A DNA stretch of 51,697 nt from Bacteroidota bacterium (GCA_030706605.1 JAUZOE010000028.1:1-51697); one strand, 5' to 3'. Positions 1-7,516 are shown, counted from the stretch's first letter. Notes: generated by a model not told the origin, from the letters alone. Translations and numbers: made by a program.

Positions 1-356
1 ATACTTAATGAATTTCTTTCCCAAAATTGATACTGCCTGTCTTTTGAGTCCACTAAAAAATCATTCAACATTTTATTATTGGTATCGGTTAATCTAAACT
101 TCATTTGTTGCGCCGTGTATTTTAAAAACCGCATTTGTATTGTAGCAGGTTCATAATTATCCTGTATCTGCCAGATCAAATGCATATGATTGGGCATTAT
201 AACAAATGCATTGATTACAACACTACCTTCTTTTTTCAGAAACAATAAACTGTCGATGATTATTTGTTTATACTGATCTTCCTTTAATAAATGCTTCCAT
301 TCCAGGATGGTTGCCGTGAAAAACTGTGTATGATTATTAAAGTTAATTGCAGACAT
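1..356 (-). CDS. REP-associated tyrosine transposase (IS200-like, RAYT), 3' end outside window
   Basis: This is a partial single-strand-type transposase of the Y1/HUH superfamily. Such RAYT proteins act on REP palindromes and are usually single-copy, domesticated genes. Reading leftward from the ATG at 356, the protein starts MSAINFNNHTQFFTATILEW and contains VINAFVIMPNHMHLIWQ. The HMH pair inside MPNHMHL is the metal-binding HUH signature of the family. About 118 residues are visible and the frame is open to the window edge, so the catalytic tyrosine region is only partly seen. A REP-like palindrome lies just upstream of the start, as expected for RAYT/REP pairs. Family assignment is firm. 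Activity cannot be judged from a partial gene. Confidence 0.8.
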   Translation of the reverse strand, partial: MSAINFNNHTQFFTATILEWKHLLKEDQYKQIIIDSLLFLKKEGSVVINAFVIMPNHMHLIWQIQDNYEPATIQMRFLKYTAQQMKFRLTDTNNKMLNDFLVDSKDRQYQFWERNSLS

Positions 357-387
357 TAGTGAAAATTACAAAAAAACAAATGATGTT

Positions 388-405
388 GTTGGTCACAAGA
401 CCAAC
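388..405. repeat. REP-like palindrome next to the RAYT gene
   Basis: GTTGGTC and GACCAAC form a perfect 7-bp stem around the loop ACAA. It is followed by a short direct repeat of the form ACGGCGG...GGGAGA (404-430). The position, 32 bp upstream of a RAYT start, is typical of REP sequences mobilised by these transposases. Confidence 0.55.
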
Positions 406-439
406 GGCGGCGGGAGACAAACGGCGGGAGAAAATGTAT

Positions 440-517
440 GATTGCAAATAGTTGATAATGAATAGTATTTTTTTTGTACTATTACATCTTATAACATAAA
501 TGCATTTGTTTGCAATC
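440..517. promoter_or_regulatory. Nested inverted repeats upstream of the ABC-3C operon
   Basis: An outer pair GATTGCAAA (440-448) and TTTGCAATC (509-517) is perfectly complementary. It encloses an inner pair AATAGTA (461-467) and TACTATT (477-483). The structure ends 38 bp before the first ATG of the operon. It could be an operator, a folded 5' leader or part of the neighbouring REP unit. The sequence does not decide which. Confidence 0.35.
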
Positions 518-554
518 TTATGTGACACAGTAAACTGGAGCTAAAACTATAATA

Positions 555-917
555 ATGGAGCCGATCACTTTAATCACAACAGCATTGACACTTGCGACAC
601 CCTATCTAATTAAAACAGGTGAAAAATTTGCAGAGAGTGTAGGTGAAGACATTTGGAAATGGATAAAAAAGCCCTTCACGAAAAAGGAAGAGCAAACCCT
701 TATAGCAGATTTCAAATTGGACAGAGACTCGGACAAATTAAAAGTAGCATTACTTGAAAAACTAAGAGACGACAATAATTTTAAACAAGAGTTCGAAACA
801 GCTGTTACTAAAGCTCAAAGTGACCTTAATGCTTTCTATCAACAGAGCATTAATAACTCTGGAAACGTTGAGAAACAAATCAACATACAAGATAACAAGG
901 GAAACATTCAGATGTAA
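555..917 (+). CDS. Bell-like small putative membrane effector with C-terminal amyloid-like motif
   Basis: This 120-residue protein is the first gene of the ABC-3C operon. It opens with MEPITLITTALTLATPYLI, a hydrophobic helix, followed by a helical, charged body to about residue 98. Residues 104-120 are the motif NVEKQINIQDNKGNIQM at the extreme C terminus. The build (hydrophobic N-terminal helix opening M-[DE]-P-[LI]-T-L, alpha-helical domain of about 100 residues, short beta-prone tail) resembles bacterial Bell-domain proteins. Those are thought to perforate membranes when triggered through amyloid signalling motifs. The stop codon overlaps the next start as TAATG, so the genes are probably translationally coupled. 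No enzymatic motif is visible. The Bell assignment rests on architecture and the opening pattern, not on a search. An inactive adaptor is the alternative. Confidence 0.6.
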   Translation: MEPITLITTALTLATPYLIKTGEKFAESVGEDIWKWIKKPFTKKEEQTLIADFKLDRDSDKLKVALLEKLRDDNNFKQEFETAVTKAQSDLNAFYQQSINNSGNVEKQINIQDNKGNIQM

Positions 918-1498
918 TGAATCAAGAGATAGAAAACAAAGACAATCAGATTGAAAATCAATTGAACATAAATGATAATAGTGGGGCAATCTATTTATCC
1001 AAGAAATCAAGATTTTCGAAAAGGTTTGAAAAGCTAAATCAAGAAGTTGCTAATGACGAAAGATACGAAGGTGTTATGGAGGACTTTAAATACTATATTA
1101 CCAAGTTAGATGGAGTAGATATGCCAACGAAACTTGTTGATGGTGGATTTAACGATAGCGAAATCATTGAAGCAACGAGAAGAAAAGAAAAATATGCTAA
1201 AAAGTTAGAAATTAATAGATTCTTTGAGTCAGCACAGTGGATAGATAGCCAACTATTTGCAAAAATAAAAATTGACTTTGAAGCGTTTGTTGAATTCCCT
1301 TTAATCAATAATGGAGCTAGCAAGGAAGAAATTATTCGAGCTGTCGTAGAAAAAGTAATAGCACCAATTCTTGACCTAATCAACGTTGAAGGAGAAAACG
1401 ACGAAGTGTTAAATTACAATGCCGAAGACATTTTTGGCATGGTTTATTATCTAACTGGAAAGTGTCATATAAACTGGAAAAACTATGATAGTATATAA
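917..1498 (+). CDS. ABC-3C C-terminal-domain protein with N-terminal amyloid-like motif
   Basis: This 193-residue protein occupies the effector slot of an ABC-three-component system. In most such systems this component is a toxic domain fused to a helical C-terminal domain (CTD) that ties it to the ATPase. Here residues 40-193 look like such a helical CTD, but no effector domain precedes it. Residues 11-27 carry QIENQLNINDNSGAIYL, which matches the C terminus of the preceding gene product. The simplest reading is a split system: this protein receives the signal and passes it to the separate upstream effector. It overlaps the next gene by 14 bp. The CTD label comes from gene order, size and helical character, so it is a family inference. 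Confidence 0.6.
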   Translation: MNQEIENKDNQIENQLNINDNSGAIYLSKKSRFSKRFEKLNQEVANDERYEGVMEDFKYYITKLDGVDMPTKLVDGGFNDSEIIEATRRKEKYAKKLEINRFFESAQWIDSQLFAKIKIDFEAFVEFPLINNGASKEEIIRAVVEKVIAPILDLINVEGENDEVLNYNAEDIFGMVYYLTGKCHINWKNYDSI

Positions 1499-2003
1499 CC
1501 AAGCATTTGACTTATATCATACAATTTTTAGGTTTCTCCAATTTTTAAACAAATTTGAAAATGGGAGTTTAATTGAAGTAGAAAGACTGAGAATTTGGGA
1601 TTTTTATTTACTATTCCCTAATAAGACTCACGATATACGGCTTAAGCAAAATGAAGGAGATATTAGAAAAATAAGGAGGGAGTACATAAAATATTCAGAC
1701 AATCCTTATGAAAGGGTAACAGAAGATAGGAAAATATTTGAAAAAATTAAACCCTATCAATTAGCTGCTTTGAACTGTATAGCTTCCTATGGGATCATAG
1801 ATAAAGCCTCACTAAATCAACAAAGAGTTTCAATAATCAATAAAGAAATATTAACACAGTTTATTAATAATTTCGATAAATTGTCTCCAAAAGAATTAAA
1901 TGTTATTGCATTAATGACTTCACATTTTAATCAAATGTCATTATTTGGAACAGATGGATTAAAGGATAGAACTAAACTAATGGAAAGCAGGTACGATGCG
2001 TAA
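1485..2003 (+). CDS. ABC-three component system middle component
   Basis: This 172-residue protein begins MIVYNQAFDLYHTIFRFLQF. That opening (YNPAFDxYHxxFR-like) is the hallmark of the ABC-3C middle-component group that includes MC5. The middle component is a small helical, winged-helix-like protein encoded between the CTD protein and the ATPase, and it bridges them. The sequence is soluble, with no signal peptide or membrane segment. It overlaps the upstream gene by 14 bp and the ATPase gene by 8 bp, consistent with a single transcript and fixed stoichiometry. Conserved position and the YHTIFR start support the call. Assignment to group 5 in particular is from memory of the family pattern and is less sure. 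Confidence 0.75.
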   Translation: MIVYNQAFDLYHTIFRFLQFLNKFENGSLIEVERLRIWDFYLLFPNKTHDIRLKQNEGDIRKIRREYIKYSDNPYERVTEDRKIFEKIKPYQLAALNCIASYGIIDKASLNQQRVSIINKEILTQFINNFDKLSPKELNVIALMTSHFNQMSLFGTDGLKDRTKLMESRYDA

Positions 2004-3921
2004 TAATTTATTTTTAAACAGATTACTTATCATAACAGAAGAAGACAAAGTAGCTTATGACGAAGTATATCATAAAGGTGTTAATATAATCAGAGGTGAT
2101 AATAGTAGTGGGAAGTCAACAATTACTCACTTCATATTTTATGTACTAGGTGGTGCGTTTAATGATTTTGTGCCAGAAGCAAGAAAATGTTCAATAGTAC
2201 AAGCAGAAGTAGAAATGAATAAAGCCATTTTTACAATCAAACGGGAAATCGTTAAGGATGATGAAGGGAATATTAGCACCCAATCTCCTATATACTTTTT
2301 CTGGGGAAATATGAAAGAGAGTTTCAACCCACCTATTGAAAAAGTATGGCAAAAATTTGGATATAAAACCTATGACAATATAAAAAGTTTCTCGAACGTA
2401 ATGTTTGAAAATTTAGGTCTTCCAATAGTTAAAGGGGACAATAACATAACAATTCATCAAATATTAAGGCTCCTATATATTGACCAAGACTCACCAACAA
2501 GCTCACTTTTTTATTATGAACATTTTGACAGTCAGCTTACGAGAGAAACAGTTGCTGATTTATTACTTGGTGTTTATAATGAAGAATTATATGAAAACAA
2601 AAAACGACTAATTATTGCTGCTAAAGAACTTGAAAATGTAAAAAGCGAAATTAAGGCAACAAGTCACTTTTTTTCCGACCCATTATCACTCAATCCAATT
2701 CATTTAAATACAGCTATTGAAAACTGCGAAAAGGAAATTTCTACAATTCAAGAAAATATAGTTTTAATTAGAACTAAAGAAAAAGAAGTCAATTATGATA
2801 ATGATTCAAAACTTAGTTTTCAATCATTAAATGAGGAAGCAATTATTCAGAGAAAAAAAGTTGTTGAACTAGAGGACAAAATATCATTCTTGAATAATGA
2901 AATTAATGATTCAGTATTTTTTATTGAGGCACTTAACAAAAAAATAAAAGCATTAAAAAATTCCATTCAAACTAGAGAGTTTCTAGGCAATTTGCCCTTA
3001 GAATACTGCCCTGAATGTTTAACAAAAATAAAACCTAGCGAAGACGGCACTAAATGCAAACTCTGCAAAGAACCAATAGATGAATCATTCGGTGTTTTGC
3101 AGGCACGGAGGATGGAACTAGAAATAGGATTTCAAATTAATGAATCTCAAAAACTTTTAGAACTTAATAAAAGAATGTTGTTAGAAGTAGAAGCTGAATA
3201 TACTTCTGAACTAGGCAAATTACAGGACATCCAAAAACAAGTTAATGCAGCCCTAGAAGATGTTAAATCATTTAATGAAGAAACCGTAGATAATTTAAAT
3301 AGTAGAAAAGGATTTCTTGAAGGAGAAATCCTTCAATACAGGACTCTTTTGGAAAATGCTGAATTGTATGATAAATTAATCAATAAAAGAGACCAACTCT
3401 CAAATGAAATCAGTTTTCTAAATGCATACATTTATAGAACGGAAAAGAAGCAAGCTGAATTAAAAGAAGCAATTAACACTAGAGTTAAGGAAGAGGGAGT
3501 ATATCTCTTGAACAATGATTTAGATAGGCAAGATGAATTCAAAAATGCCAATGACTTTTATATAGACTATTCCAACAATATTGCTTTTTTATCAAACAAG
3601 TTTTCAAAATATTCCGCCAGTTCAAATTTTTATCTAAAGGTTTCTGCACGTTTCTCGATATTCTTAGCATCTCTTCAATTAGATGAGATGAGATTTCCTA
3701 GATTTATTTTTGCGGATAATATGGAAGACAAAGGTATTGAAATGAAAAGAGCTCAAAATCTTCAAAGGTTACTTATTAACCGAGTTAGTACTTATAACTC
3801 CGACCAATATCAAATGATTTATACAACTTCATATATTACGGCAGAACTGAATAATAGTGATTTTGTAGTTGGTGAATACTATTCAAAGGAAAACCCAAGT
3901 TTAAAAAATATTCCAAAGTAA
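1996..3921 (+). CDS. Rad50-like coiled-coil ABC ATPase of an ABC-3C system
   Basis: The 641-residue protein has a Walker A GDNSSGKST at residues 34-42. A long coiled coil spans roughly 190-330 and 365-500. A zinc-binding hairpin with C338, C341, C354 and C357 sits at its tip. The C-terminal ATPase lobe has a Walker B strand RFIFAD ending at D574, followed by NMEDKG. The layout is like Rad50/RecN, but the ABC signature is degenerate (around YSASSNFYLKVSARF), as in ABC-3C ATPases. In this family the ATPase is thought to sense invader nucleic acid or nucleoprotein and to release or activate the effector. It is the last and largest gene of the operon. No nuclease partner such as Mre11 is nearby, which argues against a canonical repair role. 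Confidence 0.8.
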   Translation: MRNNLFLNRLLIITEEDKVAYDEVYHKGVNIIRGDNSSGKSTITHFIFYVLGGAFNDFVPEARKCSIVQAEVEMNKAIFTIKREIVKDDEGNISTQSPIYFFWGNMKESFNPPIEKVWQKFGYKTYDNIKSFSNVMFENLGLPIVKGDNNITIHQILRLLYIDQDSPTSSLFYYEHFDSQLTRETVADLLLGVYNEELYENKKRLIIAAKELENVKSEIKATSHFFSDPLSLNPIHLNTAIENCEKEISTIQENIVLIRTKEKEVNYDNDSKLSFQSLNEEAIIQRKKVVELEDKISFLNNEINDSVFFIEALNKKIKALKNSIQTREFLGNLPLEYCPECLTKIKPSEDGTKCKLCKEPIDESFGVLQARRMELEIGFQINESQKLLELNKRMLLEVEAEYTSELGKLQDIQKQVNAALEDVKSFNEETVDNLNSRKGFLEGEILQYRTLLENAELYDKLINKRDQLSNEISFLNAYIYRTEKKQAELKEAINTRVKEEGVYLLNNDLDRQDEFKNANDFYIDYSNNIAFLSNKFSKYSASSNFYLKVSARFSIFLASLQLDEMRFPRFIFADNMEDKGIEMKRAQNLQRLLINRVSTYNSDQYQMIYTTSYITAELNNSDFVVGEYYSKENPSLKNIPK

Positions 3922-4014
3922 GAAAGACTGCATACAATATAATATCCTTTGTAAAGGGATTCTTAGAGGAATCACTATAGTTTTCATTTTTAACATTTCG
4001 CCGTTTTGGCCTTA

Positions 4015-4143
4015 TAACCAACAACCCAATTCATCCAGCTAAATCATTCTTTATAACAAGATATTATCCCAAACTCATCCATTCCTTCATTATTGCAATC
4101 TTTGTCATATATCCTTATGCGCTAGACACGCTTGTGCAGTGAG
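4015..4143. repeat. Diverged repeat pair, copy A
   Basis: Two blocks recur about 1.1 kb away on the other side of the FN3 gene. TAACCAACAACCCAATTCAT starts at 4015 and matches 5283. TTTGTCATATATCCTTATGC starts at 4101 and matches 5193. The order of the two blocks is swapped between copies while each block keeps its orientation. This is in the gap after the ABC ATPase gene. No gene was recognised there. Confidence 0.5.
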
Positions 4144-4171
4144 TAATACCCTGCCGGAAATACGTTTCCTT

Positions 4172-4789
4172 TTATTGTGCCCATTGAGATGCTACGTCGC
4201 TGTAAATTTTTTGGTGCCCTGTGCCTAGTGCCGCTACTCTTACAGAATAGAGCTGGCCGGGGGTCAAATGATTAAAAGTAAAGGTGCACCGGCTGCTGTT
4301 ATAATCTTCCCACACGCTGGCTTCGGTAGCCCGGCCGTTGGTTATTTCAAACAGGTAAGATTTAGCGCCCTTCACTGCTTTTATTTTAGAGAACAGCTCT
4401 CCTGAGTTGCCGCCACTGCGCAGCATTACATTACCTGCAGCCTCTATCTTTCGGGGCGATGGTGTTTTGGTAAGGCTGTAGCCGCTGCTTAGCAGTATCG
4501 CTTCATCATTATCGGCAACGTACATTACATAAAGCGTCAGGCGCGCCAGTTGATATTCCAACGCTTTTCTGGTTTGGTTTTTAATACTAACGGCAATCTT
4601 GTCATTACTGGCTGCCTTTTGCAAAGCTTCAGAATAGGCAGATAGCAACTGGCTAATAGTATCGAGTGGTGGAACAGGATTGGTAAAATAAGGATTACCT
4701 TCCATGCTGCGTAATATAAACAGCGCTTTCGCCTGGAAGTCACTGTCGGAGTAGGGAACAAAGTTAGTGCTGATTTTAGGAGTCCGCAT
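4172..4789 (-). CDS. Fibronectin type III domain protein of unknown function
   Basis: This is a 205-residue protein. The N-terminal half (about 1-110) is helical and begins MRTPKISTNFVPYSDSDF. The C-terminal half (about 118-203) looks like a fibronectin type III fold, with SYLFEITNG and TPGQLYSVRVAALG as typical strands. No signal peptide or membrane anchor is seen. Similar two-part proteins are recurrent uncharacterised accessory genes in Bacteroidota. The gene is clearly richer in G+C than the ABC-3C operon before it and is flanked by diverged repeats, which suggests separate arrival. Function is unknown. Confidence 0.7.
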   Translation of the reverse strand: MRTPKISTNFVPYSDSDFQAKALFILRSMEGNPYFTNPVPPLDTISQLLSAYSEALQKAASNDKIAVSIKNQTRKALEYQLARLTLYVMYVADNDEAILLSSGYSLTKTPSPRKIEAAGNVMLRSGGNSGELFSKIKAVKGAKSYLFEITNGRATEASVWEDYNSSRCTFTFNHLTPGQLYSVRVAALGTGHQKIYSDVASQWAQ

Positions 4790-5060
4790 AATATTTGTTT
4801 TTGAATTAATGGATTTTTAAATAACGAAAGAGTCATTTCATTATTGTACGTCGTTAAAAAATTATCAAATAATACGGGTAAACTGGTAAATGAGTAATGG
4901 GATTGATCAAAACATTCGGATCATTTATTAAATGAGTCACATTATACCTCAAATCATTACTGTCATTTGTTGATAGCTATTTATTTTCCAGTAAATGATT
5001 TTAATCATCCAATGTTTTGTTAGTATTTTTAAATAAATGATATTACTCTTTCAATAATTG

Positions 5061-5089
5061 ATGCCAATAATTCATCAAATTATTGGCAT
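5061..5089. promoter_or_regulatory. Perfect 12-bp hairpin
   Basis: ATGCCAATAATT (5061-5072) pairs exactly with AATTATTGGCAT (5078-5089) around the loop CATCA. No T-run follows on either strand, so a protein-binding site or mobile-element remnant fits better than a terminator. Confidence 0.4.
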
Positions 5090-5192
5090 TCCTATACATA
5101 GGAAAATGGCAATGCAGATTCATATTAGGGTAACCAAAAGAAGCAAAACCCCTCTTTTGCCAGGGTATAAAAAAAATTTTATTACCCCAGAT

Positions 5193-5306
5193 TTTGTCAT
5201 ATAGCCTTATACGTTAGCCCTGCTTGTACAGGGTGAAAGGCAACATCAGGGATCAGCCTCCTTCTATTATAACCGCTGGGTGTAACCAACAATCCAATTC
5301 ATGCAG
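5193..5306. repeat. Diverged repeat pair, copy B
   Basis: This is the second copy of the blocks described for 4015-4143: TTTGTCATATAGCCTTATAC from 5193 and GTAACCAACAATCCAATTCA from 5282. It lies immediately downstream of the leftward lipoprotein gene. Confidence 0.5.
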
Positions 5307-5310
5307 ATTC

Positions 5311-6132
5311 TTATCGTAAAGGCACTAGGAATGCGCCGTTAGTAACCGATATGCTGTCGGTTCCGTTTTCTATCCTGAGCCTTCCGCTGAAAGTTCCCTG
5401 CACACTCCCTTTGAATACATTGACCAGTGATATAGTAAATGCAGGACGGAAAGAGGTATCCGGTTTCCATGCATTGCCAAGCGTGTCTGTAAAGGTGAAA
5501 TAGGCAGGTAAGGAACTTGTGTCACTATAATTGCCGGGGGATACGGGCCCGCTGTAGCTGATACCAAAATCAATATGGCCGGTGGAGTTAACAACTGTAT
5601 CTGTGCCGGTGATTTCAAGGCCAGGGAATCCGGAAGGTCCTGCTAAAGCTCCGTTGGTAGCCCCGGCGCTGTCACCGAAATTTTCGTAATTGTCGTTGAA
5701 GTAGCCATTAAGATAATAGCGGGGAGGCCCATACGAAATTACCGGTACCGAAAAGGTACAACTATTGCCTAGTCCGCTTTTGGGTGTAATAGTAAAAGTA
5801 GTGGTGTCCGTTGCGATAGGAGTGCCGGTTCCGGTAAGTACAACCGTTTGGATGCCGGTAGTGGTAAAGGTTCCTATCTGGCTAAAAGAAATTCCGTTTT
5901 TGGTATTGGTAACAATCCAGAAAGGCCCCACAGAGTCAACCTTAACGGTGATGGCTACTGTATTCAAAGTTGTAAGAGGGGTGTCAACAGCGAATTGCCC
6001 GGAAAGTGTGGCGCCGGTGCAGCTATCACCATTACCTAAGCTGTATTGAGCCAATGGTGCCGAAGTATCAGTTACTTTGTTACAACTGCAGATCATTGCA
6101 ACAATACATGTGAATAAAAAAATGATTTTCAT
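5311..6132 (-). CDS. Putative surface lipoprotein with Ig-like repeat
   Basis: The chosen start gives 273 residues beginning MKIIFLFTCIVAMICSCNKV, a signal peptide with a type II lipobox ending in cysteine. An in-frame ATG at 6153 would add seven residues that do not belong to a signal peptide. Residues about 30-120 resemble an Ig-like repeat common in Chitinophagaceae extracellular proteins, with strands such as GTFTTTGIQTVVLTGTGTP. Two further cysteines (in DSCTGA and NSCTFS) may form a disulfide. The protein is probably anchored in the outer or inner membrane, facing the periplasm or surface. No enzymatic motif is visible and the ligand is unknown. The gene is GC-richer than its surroundings. 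Confidence 0.7.
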   Translation of the reverse strand: MKIIFLFTCIVAMICSCNKVTDTSAPLAQYSLGNGDSCTGATLSGQFAVDTPLTTLNTVAITVKVDSVGPFWIVTNTKNGISFSQIGTFTTTGIQTVVLTGTGTPIATDTTTFTITPKSGLGNSCTFSVPVISYGPPRYYLNGYFNDNYENFGDSAGATNGALAGPSGFPGLEITGTDTVVNSTGHIDFGISYSGPVSPGNYSDTSSLPAYFTFTDTLGNAWKPDTSFRPAFTISLVNVFKGSVQGTFSGRLRIENGTDSISVTNGAFLVPLR

Positions 6133-6222
6133 AAAGACTCGGTTCAGAATCATAACGCGGGATAATTTGACAGCACGATATTACACATAACATTTCATTC
6201 CGCATAACGCAATCCCTGCACA

Positions 6223-6251
6223 GCAAAGTTCAGACCTTTGCCGAACTTTGC
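6223..6251. promoter_or_regulatory. Perfect 9-bp inverted repeat
   Basis: GCAAAGTTC (6223-6231) and GAACTTTGC (6243-6251) are exact reverse complements 11 bp apart. They lie between the lipoprotein start and the end of the cbb3 cluster. No T-run completes a leftward terminator. It could be an operator for the lipoprotein gene. Confidence 0.35.
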
Positions 6252-6352
6252 CTTTTTGCCCTCTTTGGTCTTCCACTTATAAATTAAAAATAAGCAGCAG
6301 TATATAAAAAGTAAAGAGGCTGCGGGATAGCTTACCCTAAAATTAAATTCAT

Positions 6353-7060
6353 TTAATTATGACATTCAACCGCTGAATGCATGGCTGTAAAATTAGCAGG
6401 GCTTATATAGGGAATGCCTAAACCCAACCCCCTTAAGATAAGCAGGCAGGCCATTATAAACATCATATAGGGATACGCGGCTCGTATCTTTTGCCTGGCT
6501 TTTATATTGATAAAGCTGCCAAAAAAACTAACACTCCACATCATAGGAAGGGTACCTAATCCAAAAGCAGCCATAAAAAGACTGCTGTTGCCTACCGAAG
6601 CCGTAGCCACCGCGCCGGCTATCGCCATATACACCAGGCCGCATGGCAACAGGCCATTGAGCAGGCCGATAAAAAATACTGATTGATAGTTTTTCCTGGC
6701 AAATAATTTTCCCAGGGAAGCCCTTAATTGATAAAAAAAACTAACGAATATATTGGCTTTATTAAACAGGTTGCTCTGCTTTGGGATCACTAAAAAAATC
6801 AGGATAACAGTGCCCAATACAACAGACAACCCTTGCTGGTATCCAAAGAGGGCAAAGGTTTTGCCAACCATACCAAACAAAGCGCCCAGTGCAGCATACG
6901 TTACTATTCGCCCGCTATTGTACAAAAGTGTAGCAGTGAATTTTGAAGATACACTGCTGCCAACTACTGGCAACGAGAGAGCCAGCGGACCACACATACC
7001 CACACAGTGTACGCTGCCAAGGCCGCCAATTACAAATGCAGTTATGAACAGGCTGATCAT
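6353..7060 (-). CDS. Sulfite exporter TauE/SafE (DsbD_2) family membrane protein
   Basis: This 235-residue integral membrane protein has about six hydrophobic segments. It begins MISLFITAFVIGGLGSVHCV, followed by GMCGPLAL. The HCVGMCGP motif is characteristic of the DsbD_2 family, often labelled TauE/SafE. Members at the end of cco clusters are thought to help copper delivery or cytochrome c maturation for cbb3 oxidase. The paired cysteines of the motif could bind copper or exchange thiols. The start overlaps the ccoH stop as ATGA, so it is the last gene of the cluster. The exact substrate is not known. True sulfite export is unlikely in this context. Confidence 0.8.
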   Translation of the reverse strand: MISLFITAFVIGGLGSVHCVGMCGPLALSLPVVGSSVSSKFTATLLYNSGRIVTYAALGALFGMVGKTFALFGYQQGLSVVLGTVILIFLVIPKQSNLFNKANIFVSFFYQLRASLGKLFARKNYQSVFFIGLLNGLLPCGLVYMAIAGAVATASVGNSSLFMAAFGLGTLPMMWSVSFFGSFINIKARQKIRAAYPYMMFIMACLLILRGLGLGIPYISPANFTAMHSAVECHN

Positions 7061-7491
7061 TTAATAAAAAATTTATGCTCCGAATAGTATTTGATGTTAT
7101 CGGCAGTCCAATCCATTTTTAATTCGTACATCCCCTTGTCGCTGGCAGGTAAGTCGATCACCATTTTCCCATTACCAGTTTCCAGGTTATAATTTTTATC
7201 CTTGGCTTCATCGGCAGCATAATAGATTAGCGCCTGCGCCTTTAATTTTACGCCATTCATTTCTTCAGGGAAATAAACAGTAAGCGCATTATTATTTACC
7301 TCGTATTTTAATGGCGATGAAAGTGATTGAGCTCTTTCGGCCTCGTCTATTTTTTGTTCGTATTTAAGTTCCTGCTGGTAATAATTTTCGGTAACCAAAT
7401 CTACCTTTTGTGAAGATGATTTGAAGACCAATAACAGGATGCCTGCAACAAAAACAATATAGACCAACATTATTTTATATCCCCAGTTCAT
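7057..7491 (-). CDS. ccoH: FixH/CcoH family cbb3 oxidase assembly protein
   Basis: The 144-residue protein has one N-terminal membrane segment (about residues 7-25) and a periplasmic beta-rich domain. The segment DLVTENYYQQELKYEQKID matches the FixH family. CcoH is needed for stable assembly of the cbb3 oxidase. The gene lies 25 bp after ccoG and overlaps the next gene by 4 bp. Length is normal for a Bacteroidota FixH. Confidence 0.88.
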   Translation of the reverse strand: MNWGYKIMLVYIVFVAGILLLVFKSSSQKVDLVTENYYQQELKYEQKIDEAERAQSLSSPLKYEVNNNALTVYFPEEMNGVKLKAQALIYYAADEAKDKNYNLETGNGKMVIDLPASDKGMYELKMDWTADNIKYYSEHKFFIK

Positions 7492-7516
7492 ATTTTCAGT
7501 TTTAAATTGTAATACA

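Larger units (their letters stand above)
4790..5310. other. Long intergenic region with hairpins, no gene recognised
   Basis: This AT-rich stretch of about 520 bp contains several ATTTA/TAAAT-rich segments and a strong hairpin at 5061-5089. A looser palindrome at 5163-5187 (GGGTATAAAA...TTTTATTACCC) could end the leftward lipoprotein transcript. No convincing ORF, tRNA or promoter element is visible. Confidence 0.5.

Noticed and set aside
343-528. Open frame of 61 codons on the minus strand
   Set aside because: It overlaps the RAYT start and the palindromic region, has no recognisable protein character, and is better explained by the promoter region.
1996-3921. Interpretation as a genuine Rad50, SMC or RecN repair ATPase
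   Set aside because: There is no Mre11 partner, the ABC signature is degenerate, and the gene overlaps an ABC-3C middle component. The defence-type family fits better.
6353-7060. True sulfite exporter
   Set aside because: The HCVGMCGP motif and the overlap with ccoH place it in the cbb3 maturation context.
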